DNA of 64,000 nt from assembly GCA_022791635.1 (NCBI GenBank), contig JAAVZL010000055.1, forward strand, positions 1 to 64,000, in the 5' to 3' direction. The notes below the pieces were generated by a model. The model did no database searches. It had not been told where the DNA came from and saw nothing but the letters and a program-made list of their open reading frames with translations. Positions 1 through 8,378 of this stretch are shown here, piece after piece (the stretch's first letter is position 1; the number at the start of each line of letters is the position of its first letter). This stretch comes from Lachnospiraceae bacterium. Lineage in GTDB: Bacteria; Bacillota; Clostridia; Lachnospirales; Lachnospiraceae. The position numbers and the translations under genes are program-made.

Positions 1-321
1 CTCGGCACGAAGAAAGAAATTATCCTTTGGCCGCCGATAACCCTTTTTCAGAACCATCCCCTCATACAGAGCCGAATGGGTATCTCTGGTGGAGAACCGA
101 AAGTCCCTGCTCCCTCCCTCCGGATTCATGCCGTAGGCCGATGCGATGGCCTCCAGCAAAGTAGATTTCCCTGTTCCGTTCTCTCCCACAAAAAACGTAA
201 CCGGTTTTTCAAAGCTTATGGAATTAACTCCATGTAAAGCCTCTATCTCATGCAGATAGGAATCGGGATCTATCTGATTCCAATCAATGGTTAATCCGTT
301 TACAAAAAGACTGCCGTTCAT
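1..321 (-). CDS. AAA-family P-loop ATPase, N-terminal part, truncated by window edge
   Basis: Reverse-strand translation from the ATG at 321 reads MNGSLFVNGLTIDWNQIDPDSYLHEIEALHGVNSISFEKPVTFFVGENGTGKSTLLEAIASAYG..., with Walker A GENGTGKST; open to position 1. Confidence 0.75.
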   Translation of the reverse strand, partial: MNGSLFVNGLTIDWNQIDPDSYLHEIEALHGVNSISFEKPVTFFVGENGTGKSTLLEAIASAYGMNPEGGSRDFRFSTRDTHSALYEGMVLKKGYRRPKDNFFLRAE

Positions 322-392
322 GTTGTCCTCCATAGCCTGTCCCTATTCTGTAAATGCTCAGTCAGCAATGCGGCTTTCGTAAAATCTCCGCT

Positions 393-641
393 TTAGTGCC
401 AGTCTTTCATTAGCTTTAGAATCTCTGTCTCATAATCTCCCAGCAGCTCCTCCTGCCGTCCGCCGCTTCTAAGATTCGTCTCCACGCCCCGCTCACCGTC
501 CTCAAACTCCCAGATGTGATAGGGAACGCCCCGGTAATCAAAGTCAATACTCCCACAGCCGTCTTCCTCACTGTAGGTATACTTCCATCCCCGTTCCTGT
601 ATAAATGCCAGTACTTTCTTTAAATGATGTGCCTGATCCAT
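393..641 (-). CDS. small hypothetical protein (82 aa)
   Basis: Complete ORF with a coherent acidic/aromatic composition; AGGTAGGAGGAACC precedes the ATG on the minus strand. Confidence 0.55.
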   Translation of the reverse strand: MDQAHHLKKVLAFIQERGWKYTYSEEDGCGSIDFDYRGVPYHIWEFEDGERGVETNLRSGGRQEELLGDYETEILKLMKDWH

Positions 642-678
642 GGTTCCTCCTACCTTTCATAATCAAACTATCCAGATA

Positions 679-744
679 ATATTTGTCATATTTAAATTAA
701 CCTATTGTGCAGGCACAACAGGTTAATTTAAATATGACAAATAT
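679..744. repeat. 66-bp near-perfect palindrome (32-bp arms, 2-nt centre)
   Basis: Left arm atatttgtcatatttaaattaacctattgtgc (679-710) pairs with right arm gcacaacaggttaatttaaatatgacaaatat (713-744); one mismatch. Confidence 0.9.
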
Positions 745-1082
745 CGCAAACCTCTATCAATTCCTTGATCAGCCTTAAGGCTCTGTCATATCTGCTTATA
801 ATCTTTTCTTCCGGTACATCATGTCCGCCCTTTTAAGCAACCTCAAATTCCGGTCTGTAGACAAAACTGTCTCAAAGCAAAACTCTTCTAAATTTTCAAG
901 GTGTGATTCCCTCTGCTTTTCAGCTATTTGTGCCGCCTCCAAGTCAGAACATTTCAAACTTTTCTTTATCTCATCCGCATTGATATAGCCCATGGGAGGT
1001 TTTAACAATTCTGTAAAAGTACTCTTTCCAGAACCGTTCGGTCCTGCGAATACAATGATTTCAGGTTTTTTTTATGAGACAT
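728..1082 (-). pseudogene. zeta-toxin-like predicted P-loop ATPase, frameshifted and internally deleted
   Basis: Frames joined give (MSHKKK)PEIIVFAGPNGSGKSTFTELLKPPMGYINADEIKK...FETVLSTDRNLRLLKRA, then in another frame GGHDVPEEKIISRYDRALRLIKELIEVCD. The middle of the family is missing, and an A8 run breaks the frame near the start. Confidence 0.75.
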
Positions 1083-1406
1083 TCTTCACCTGCTTTCTGC
1101 AAGTCTTTCATTACTGCCCTATTTAAATCACTATCTTCAACTTACCGAACGAGTAACCTCATTCCTATCGTTGATATTTATTATACCATGCTCCAAATTA
1201 CTTTGTATAGTATTTTATCCTTAGTATATCTGCCAATCAGATGAAAAGTATTTCAAGAACCTGAAATGAAAGGATGTGGCTCTGGAGCGGAGCTTCCCCC
1301 CACTACATGACACGAATTTTTCGGGAACAGATTTGTTGCTAAAGTGAAGTATTTGTTGTATTATTTGAAAAAGACATTTTGATTGCTTTATAAGGAGATT
1401 GCAAAG

Positions 1407-1709
1407 ATGGAATTTCAATTGAGACACTGGAGAGCGGAAGACGCCGAACTGGGCTACTGGCTCTCGGAAGAATACTGGCGGCAGGGCATCATGTCCGAGG
1501 CCGTGCAAATCATCTGCCGGGAAGCGTTTCAGACCTTTGACATTATCCGCATTTTTGCGGAACCCTTTGCCTATAATGCCGGATCAAGAGGTGTTCTTAA
1601 AAAGGCAGGATTTACTTATGAAGGCACCATGCGAAACGGTATCTATAAGAACGGCCAGGTGCATTCCTACTGCATTTATTCGATTCTGCGGGAGGAAATG
1701 GAGCAGTAA
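1407..1709 (+). pseudogene. GNAT (RimJ-like) acetyltransferase with in-frame internal deletion
   Basis: AAGGAGA upstream of the ATG; MEFQLRHWRAEDA joins directly to ELGYWLSEEYWRQGIMSEAV...; the expected central strands are missing. Confidence 0.6.
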
Positions 1710-1780
1710 AATCATTTCGCTTTATAAAGCAAGGCAGAGCCTTATATAATCACAAGGCCCTGCCTGTCATCCCTGAAATC

Positions 1781-3016
1781 TTATTCTGTTACAACCTTAT
1801 GGTATGCCTTTTTCCCTTTTCGGATAATCAATGCATTGTCACCGTCCAGATCGGCAGTGGCAAAGCTCTTGTAAACATCCGTCACCTTTTCATCATTGAC
1901 GGTGACGCCTCCCTGCTGTACCAGACGGCGTGCCTCGGAACGGGTGGGGGCGAGCTTGGTCTCAACCAACAGAGACAGGATATCCTTGCCTGCGTCCAAA
2001 TCCGCTTTCGGATAAGCTGTGGTAGGCATATCATCCGTCTTTCCTCCGCTTACAAAAAGCGCTCTTGCCGCCTCCTGGGCTTTCTTTGCCTCCTCCTCAC
2101 CGTGAACGATCTTGGTGATCTCGTAAGCCAGAACCTCCTTGGCACGGTTGATCTCCGCCCCTTCCAGGGCTCCTAAGCGGCGCACCTCCTCCATGGGCAG
2201 GAAGGTCAGAAGTCCCAGGCATTCCTCCACCTTTACATCCTCAATATTTCTCCAGTACTGGTAGAACTCGTAGGGTGAAGTCTTCTCCGGATTCAGCCAC
2301 ACGGCGCCCTTCATGGTCTTGCCCATCTTGATACCCTCGCTGGTGGTCAGAAGCTTAAAGGTCAGGCCGTAAGCGGGCTTGTTTTCTTTTCTGCGGATCA
2401 GCTCCACACCTCCGATGATGTTGGACCACTGATCGTTGCCCCCCATCTGCATCTTGCAGTCATACAGCTGATTCAGCTTCAGGAAGTCATAGGACTGCAT
2501 CACCATATAATTGAACTCAAAGAAGGTCAGCCCCTTCTCCATTCGCTGCTTGTAGCACTCAGCCGTCAGCATCCGGTTTACAGAGAAATGAGCACCCACC
2601 TCACGGAGGAATTCTACATAATTGAGATCCAGCAGCCAGTCCGCATTGTTAGCCAAAATCGCCTTGTCATGATCAAAATCCAAAAACTGCGAAAGCTGCC
2701 TGCGGAAGCACTCCGCGTTGTGATCGATGGTTTCCTTGGTCATTACTTTACGCATATCGGATTTGCCGGAGGGGTCTCCCACCATGGTGGTTCCGCCCCC
2801 CAAAAGGGCGATGGGCCGGTGACCGGCCCGCTGCATATGCATCATAGCCATAATCGTGAGAAAATGGCCTGCAGTCAGGCTGTCCGCCGTTGCGTCAAAG
2901 CCGATGTAAAAGGTGACCGGCTCCTTTCCTCCCAAAAGCTCCCTTACCTCCTCCGGGTGGGTACATTGCTCAATGAAGCCCCGCTCCGTTAAAATATCGT
3001 ATACATTCTGTGACAT
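1781..3016 (-). CDS. tyrS: tyrosyl-tRNA synthetase
   Basis: Class I signature [29 protein letters not shown] (KMSKS-like), C-terminal S4 domain. Confidence 0.97.
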   Translation of the reverse strand: MSQNVYDILTERGFIEQCTHPEEVRELLGGKEPVTFYIGFDATADSLTAGHFLTIMAMMHMQRAGHRPIALLGGGTTMVGDPSGKSDMRKVMTKETIDHNAECFRRQLSQFLDFDHDKAILANNADWLLDLNYVEFLREVGAHFSVNRMLTAECYKQRMEKGLTFFEFNYMVMQSYDFLKLNQLYDCKMQMGGNDQWSNIIGGVELIRRKENKPAYGLTFKLLTTSEGIKMGKTMKGAVWLNPEKTSPYEFYQYWRNIEDVKVEECLGLLTFLPMEEVRRLGALEGAEINRAKEVLAYEITKIVHGEEEAKKAQEAARALFVSGGKTDDMPTTAYPKADLDAGKDILSLLVETKLAPTRSEARRLVQQGGVTVNDEKVTDVYKSFATADLDGDNALIIRKGKKAYHKVVTE

Positions 3017-3054
3017 TGATCTGTTCTCCTTTTTCTTATTTTGTATCTATGCTA

Positions 3055-3978
3055 TTATTTCTCCAGCCACTGCTTTCTGTCATCGCCATACCATACCACC
3101 TGATTTCTTCCAAAATGCTTTGCATCGTACAGCATCGTATCCGCAATCTTCAAATAGGTAGCATAATCATCGCCGCTCTGAGGCGTAATCGTCACTCCTC
3201 CTATGCTGACCGTAACCCATGGCGAAACATTCGCCTTATGAGGAATCTTAAGCTCTTCAATATTTCTGCGGATTTTTTTCACATGTTCAAAAATACTTTG
3301 AGGCGCTCCGCCCAGTAAAATAGCCACAAACTCCTCGCCCCCATAGCGGGCCACAAAGTCCATGGTACGCCGTAGATTCTGGGAAATGGTCTTTGCCACG
3401 GCTGCTATCACCTTGTCCCCGGCCGGATGGCCGTAGGTATCATTGTAGACTTTAAAATGATCGATATCAAACATAAAGATAGAAAAAGGAACCCGAAGGC
3501 GGGAGGCCTCGTTCCACTTTGCAACGCTGTAAAGATCATGCTGCCTTCTGTTTGCAATTCCCGTAAGCTGGTCTGTCATGGACTGCTCCTCCACCTGCTT
3601 CCGGTAACGGTAAAGCTTCACATGGGTATTGACCCTTGCCTTAACAATCACCGGATGAAAGGGCTTTGTAATATAGTCAACGGCTCCCAGCATAAAACCG
3701 TGCTGCTCATTTTGTATATCCGAAAGGCTTGTGATCAAAATAACCGGAACGCTCTGGGTGATGATTTCCTCCTGGAGCCTCTTAAGCAGCATAAAGCCGT
3801 CCATTTCCGGCATCACTACATCCAGAAGAATCAGAGAAAATATCCCGGAGCTTGCACATTTCAGTCCTTCCTTTGCCGTCTGTGCAATGATAATATCATA
3901 TTCATCCGTCAAAATCGACTTTAATTTCGTCGCTTGCGTAACACTGTCATCAACGATTAATATTTTTTCCATATCCAT
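3055..3978 (-). CDS. response regulator receiver - GGDEF diguanylate cyclase (PleD-like)
   Basis: REC domain (ILIVDDSV...LLDVVMPEMDG) plus GGDEF domain with ARYGGEEF. Confidence 0.95.
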   Translation of the reverse strand: MDMEKILIVDDSVTQATKLKSILTDEYDIIIAQTAKEGLKCASSGIFSLILLDVVMPEMDGFMLLKRLQEEIITQSVPVILITSLSDIQNEQHGFMLGAVDYITKPFHPVIVKARVNTHVKLYRYRKQVEEQSMTDQLTGIANRRQHDLYSVAKWNEASRLRVPFSIFMFDIDHFKVYNDTYGHPAGDKVIAAVAKTISQNLRRTMDFVARYGGEEFVAILLGGAPQSIFEHVKKIRRNIEELKIPHKANVSPWVTVSIGGVTITPQSGDDYATYLKIADTMLYDAKHFGRNQVVWYGDDRKQWLEK

Positions 3979-4102
3979 ACCCTCATTCCATTACTCATTC
4001 CCACTAATAAATGGCACAATCTATACTCTATGAATGCAAATTTATGGCATATAAACGAATTATACCTGAGCAAGAAGTCTTTTACAATGCTTTTTCAAAA
4101 TA

Positions 4103-5293
4103 TTACTCTATAACACTTCCATCCTCCAGGATCCGAATCCCAAAGGACAATTCCAAAAGCTGCTGATAATAATTTTGCTTTTCTTCCAACAGCCTCATCT
4201 GATTTCCTTCGCTTGCACAGGGGAACACCCGCACCCTGGTCTCACTTTCCAAAAGCTCAAGCTCCACCACAATACTCTCATAGGCGCCGTTTCCGAAAAT
4301 AAAATTTCCCAGGCTGTAAAAAATAGGTTTTCCCTTATAATACTCTATTCCCTGAAGCACATGAGGGTGACTTCCAATTACCGCGTCCGCTCCCGCATCA
4401 ATATACTGTCGGGCCAGAGTCTTTTGATATTCCTCCGGATAAGGATTTCGCTCAATTCCCCAGTGAACAAGGACCGCCACAAAGTCGCAGGTCTCCTTAG
4501 CCTTTTGAATCTCCTCCACCAGCTGGGTGGCATCGTAGGTGGTAAATAGGCCGGAATTGTATTTGGACGCGTTCCAGGAGGCCTCGGGAATCACCCGGCT
4601 GGCTCCCAGAAAGCCTATGGTCTTTCCCTTTATCTCAAAGGTTTTGAGAGCTTTTGCCTCCTCCAGATCTTCACCTGCCCCTACATGTGCAATTCCCGCT
4701 TCGTCCAGGGCCGCAAGAGTCTCCGTTAAGGGCCCCCGTCCAAAGTCCAGCATATGGTTGTTGGCTAACGTCACCAGATCCACACCCAGGTCCAAAGGCA
4801 CACTGACCAGATCCGGCGACACCCGAAAGGTGTATTCCTTCTCCTCCATGGCTTCCCCTGTGGTTCCGAAGGGAAATTCTTGATTTAAGATAAATAAATC
4901 CCCGTCCCGCAGGAGGGTCAGAAGCTCCTCTGTGGCCGCCGCCTGAATTCCTGTCCGCCGGTACTTGTCCTGCAAAAGCTCTGTGAGATAGAGATCTCCA
5001 GCAAACAAAAGCCGGATTCCCTCCTCTTCGGGCGTCTCTGTCTGTATCACAGCCTCTATGGGTTCTTGGAATTCATCCTCCTGTTCGGCGGCCTTTGGCT
5101 CCCGGGGCTTTGCCTCTGTCTTCACGGCCGCCGCTGTCCCTACGCCGGTTGCTTCCACGGAAGAGGAAAGGACCTCCTCCCTTATCCCTGCAAAGTCCAA
5201 AAGCCCGCTGAAATAGCAGACGGCTATGGCCAATCCCAGGACGACGAGCGAGCCTATGGTTCCCATCAGTAATCCTTTTAAAAATGCTTTCAT
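4103..5293 (-). CDS. CapA family (poly-gamma-glutamate synthesis type) protein
   Basis: N-terminal TM; LLFAGDLYLTE..., NNHMLDFG, GSHPHVLQGIEYYKGKPIFYSLGNFIF motifs. Confidence 0.92.
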   Translation of the reverse strand: MKAFLKGLLMGTIGSLVVLGLAIAVCYFSGLLDFAGIREEVLSSSVEATGVGTAAAVKTEAKPREPKAAEQEDEFQEPIEAVIQTETPEEEGIRLLFAGDLYLTELLQDKYRRTGIQAAATEELLTLLRDGDLFILNQEFPFGTTGEAMEEKEYTFRVSPDLVSVPLDLGVDLVTLANNHMLDFGRGPLTETLAALDEAGIAHVGAGEDLEEAKALKTFEIKGKTIGFLGASRVIPEASWNASKYNSGLFTTYDATQLVEEIQKAKETCDFVAVLVHWGIERNPYPEEYQKTLARQYIDAGADAVIGSHPHVLQGIEYYKGKPIFYSLGNFIFGNGAYESIVVELELLESETRVRVFPCASEGNQMRLLEEKQNYYQQLLELSFGIRILEDGSVIE

Positions 5294-5447
5294 GTAGCTT
5301 CCCCTGTTTTAATTTGCTTGCTCTGGTTACACCTTAGCATAAAGACGGGGTTTTCGCAAGCTGTGGGCAAAAGGTTTTGCCTTGATAAACCTCTGATATT
5401 TTGTTAATATATTTATAATATTATCACATTCAGGAACGGAGATTCTC

Positions 5448-6133
5448 ATGACGATTCGCCACTTTCGTGTATTCAATGAGGTTTGCAAATGTATGAACAT
5501 GACACAGGACACGAAACCCTGCGGATTGGAGCCAGTGTCAGCGCCGGAACCAGTATCCTAAGCGATCTCATCAGCACCTTTAAGGCCTCTCATCCCGATA
5601 TCCAATACCTGGTACACATTGAAAACACCCAGACCATCCGGCAGCTTATTTTAAATAACGACCTTGATATCGCATTGATTGAAGTAGATATCACGGATCC
5701 CAATCTCATAAGCGAATGCTTTGCCACCGCAGAGCTGGTAGCTGTCTGTAGCCAAAAGCATCCCTTCTACTTTAAGGAGGAGTTTACAAAAGAAGATTTG
5801 ATGCATGCAGCCTATATTGTCCGGGAGCTTGGAAGCAACACGCGTGTGCTGTTTGATACTGCCATGTAAAAGCTTCAGATTCCCTGGACGCCTGCCTGGA
5901 TTTGCAGCAACACACAGGCCATCAAAAATGCAGCGGCAGCCGGCCACGGCATCGGTGTCCTTTCGAAATTATCCGTCCGCCGCCGTCTTCTTTCCGGGGA
6001 ATTCAAACGGATTCCCATCGGAAATATGCGGCAGAGCTTTTCGATTGTTTATCAAAAAGAAAAATTCATGTCAAAGCTTTTAGCCTCCTTTAAGCAGCAT
6101 ATTATTCAAAGTTTTGACGATATTAATTTGTAA
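5448..6133 (+). pseudogene. LysR-family transcriptional regulator remnant
   Basis: MTIRHFRVFNEVCKCMNMTQ (LysR HTH start) jumps frame to the effector domain LRIGASVSAGTSILSDLISTF...; the remaining C-terminus (NTQAIKNAAAAGHGIGVLSKLSV...) is in yet another frame. Confidence 0.85.
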
Positions 6134-6163
6134 GGGGCTGTGGCAAAAACTAGGGAGCGAACC

Positions 6164-7482
6164 ATGATTTGGAAAAAAATCTGATTATTCAGCTGACTAT
6201 TTCTATTATTGCAATCATGATCATTATCAGTGTGGTAAACTATGAATCACGGTCTACCTTTTCAGAGCTGACCTCGGACGTTGTTCAGAACAATGTTGAC
6301 ATTATGAGCAATAGCCTGAATTATCGTCTGTCCTGGGTCAAGCAGTCGATTCTAAATATTATTATCACAGAAGAGATTCAGTCCGCGCTTATGTCCCAGG
6401 AATACAATGCCTCTGAAATTGAGTAATTAGAAGCTCACTACCGCAATGCGTATAAATTTTATAAATTTCATCTATACTCCGCAAGGAAGAATTATGAGGA
6501 TATCAGCGATGCGGAGCAAAAGGATTTGATCGAGAAGGTCTTGGCCAATAATGGCCGCTTCCTCATTTCCTGGGGAAAAACCTCAGAAGGCGAGTGTATT
6601 CAGCTTTCCAAATCCATCTACAATGTCAACAACCACAACGAAATCCTGGGGGTAATCAGTGCAAAAATCAGCCCAAACTATATTACAGGCCTGTTTCCCT
6701 CCTACGCATATTCCGAAATGTACGCCATCATCGACGAAAATCACCATATCCGTTACTCGTCCACCTTTATCAAATCAGAAATTGCAGATTTACTCCTTAC
6801 AGACGCACCCCGGGCTGGCAACAGCGATTACAATCGCAGAATTTTTTATGTGGTCAGTTTGGTCAGCCTGTTTTTGATACTCGCCATCTGTATTGCCAAT
6901 TATACGGCCTCCTCCAGTCTCTTTCACTCCACCAAGACCTTAGTGGACAATATCAATGATTACACGCAAAACGGCTGCTCCATCGATCATCTGATTGACC
7001 AGGTCTATATGACGGAAATCCGAAAGCGTGATGCCGAGCTTTCTGCCCTGCAGGCTCAAATCAACCCGCATTTTTTATACAATACCCTGGATTCCATCAA
7101 ATGGCTGGCTGACAAATACGATGCGGAGGATATTGAACAGATAGCGGAAAACCTCGCGGCCATGATGCGTTCCTCCTTAAATCACGGCTCCAATATCATT
7201 ACCATTGGAAATGAATTACAGCAGGTCCGCTCTTATATGGAAATCCAAAAGGTCCGCTATGGCAATCGGGTGGATTATAACATTGATGTGCCAGAAGATT
7301 CATTGATTACTGGAATAATCAAAGAGCTGCAATCGTTCAACAATGTACGGAACACATCATCATATGGCGTATTGACCAGTTCCATCGCTCCTTCCTTTCT
7401 GCAGGTAACGAGGTTTATTCTGAGAAAAGAAAAAAGCATCCAAACTCATAGGTATCGACACCTGCTAACATATTCTGTTTGA
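6164..7482 (+). pseudogene. YesM-type sensor histidine kinase remnant
   Basis: TM/sensor region, in-frame TAA at 6424-6426, His_kinase box AELSALQAQINPHFLYNTLDSIKWLA; the ATPase domain is missing after VDYNIDVPEDSL. Confidence 0.85.
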
Positions 7483-7685
7483 TTTGGTGAAAATGTCAGC
7501 GAGATGCCGGGAATCCTGTCTGCCGGGGAAGGAAATTCCTCAGATACAAACAGAAATATTTTCACTTTTCTTTTATTTTAAAAGCAAAGAACAGATCTGT
7601 CAATGAAAAATTCACAGAAACAGCCCCCGTTGTCAAAAGTCCTCAAATTGAGTCGTCACACTGCTTAATTTAAATAGCGGAAACA

Positions 7686-7814
7686 ATGCCCAAACACAAG
7701 ATCCTCGTTTCCCTTCTCGGCCTAGAACGAAAGCAAGAGATCGATCTCTCCGGCTTAACTCCGGACGAAATAGAAGCCCTTTTAAATCTAATCCGCACCA
7801 TGAAGCATAACTGA
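7686..7814 (+). CDS. possible 42-aa small protein
   Basis: ORF MPKHKILVSLLGLERKQEIDLSGLTPDEIEALLNLIRTMKHN; weak RBS. Not in the supplied track, probably because of size. Confidence 0.3.
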   Translation: MPKHKILVSLLGLERKQEIDLSGLTPDEIEALLNLIRTMKHN

Positions 7815-7827
7815 ATATCAAGACACA

Positions 7828-7991
7828 GCAAAACAAGCCGCTGGCCATTTCCGATATCCGGTGTACGGCTGTTCGCGTACAGGCTGTCTGATATGGACGG
7901 ATATTGCTTTGGCAATGGCCGTTACTAGCAGACAAAATGTACGAGAACCGTCCGAACACCGGATATGGAAATGGCCGGCGGCTTGTTTTGC
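7828..7991. repeat. long imperfect palindromic element, copy A
   Basis: Outer arms gcaaaacaagccgctggccatttcc / ggaaatggccggcggcttgttttgc; internal core shared with 15977-16196. Confidence 0.9.
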
Positions 7992-8003
7992 GTCCGTCAT
8001 CAA

Positions 8004-8378
8004 TCAAGTAGACTTCGGCGTTTCTTTCCCAATCGGCACACAATACCCAATAAAATGATTCTGATACAATATCCGAAAATACTTCGTAAGCCTGGGAAGC
8101 AAAGGCTCCGCTTTCTCCCCATACCGCTCCTTCACCAAAAAGCTGATGTCATAAATCGTCCGCTTCCCATCCATCTGCTGCCACACAAAGCTTCCATACT
8201 CATCCAAACTGATATAACTCACCTTCGGACGCTTAAACACCTTCTGCGCCAGCCGATTATAGAAGCCCCTGTTCTCCACACGAATCACCACCAGCCTCTT
8301 TTCATTCAGCTCCCAGCTATGCTCCGGCGCACACACCGGAACATAGTCCAGGTAATTCTTTTTCAGCTTCTTGCTCAT
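8004..8378 (-). CDS. PqqD-family protein
   Basis: ISLDEYGSFVWQQMDGKRTIYDISFLVKERYGE matches the PqqD-like fold pattern; abuts the OPT transporter stop codon. Confidence 0.75.
   Translation of the reverse strand: MSKKLKKNYLDYVPVCAPEHSWELNEKRLVVIRVENRGFYNRLAQKVFKRPKVSYISLDEYGSFVWQQMDGKRTIYDISFLVKERYGEKAEPLLPRLTKYFRILYQNHFIGYCVPIGKETPKST

Noticed and set aside
3017-3054. Possible T-box leader for tyrS
   Set aside because: Only about 38 bp separate tyrS from the upstream gene; no room for a T-box and no motif seen.
7633-8043. Minus-strand ORF across palindrome copy A, similar to the 15961-16200 ORF
   Set aside because: Protein similarity arises from the shared palindromic repeat, not from a gene family.
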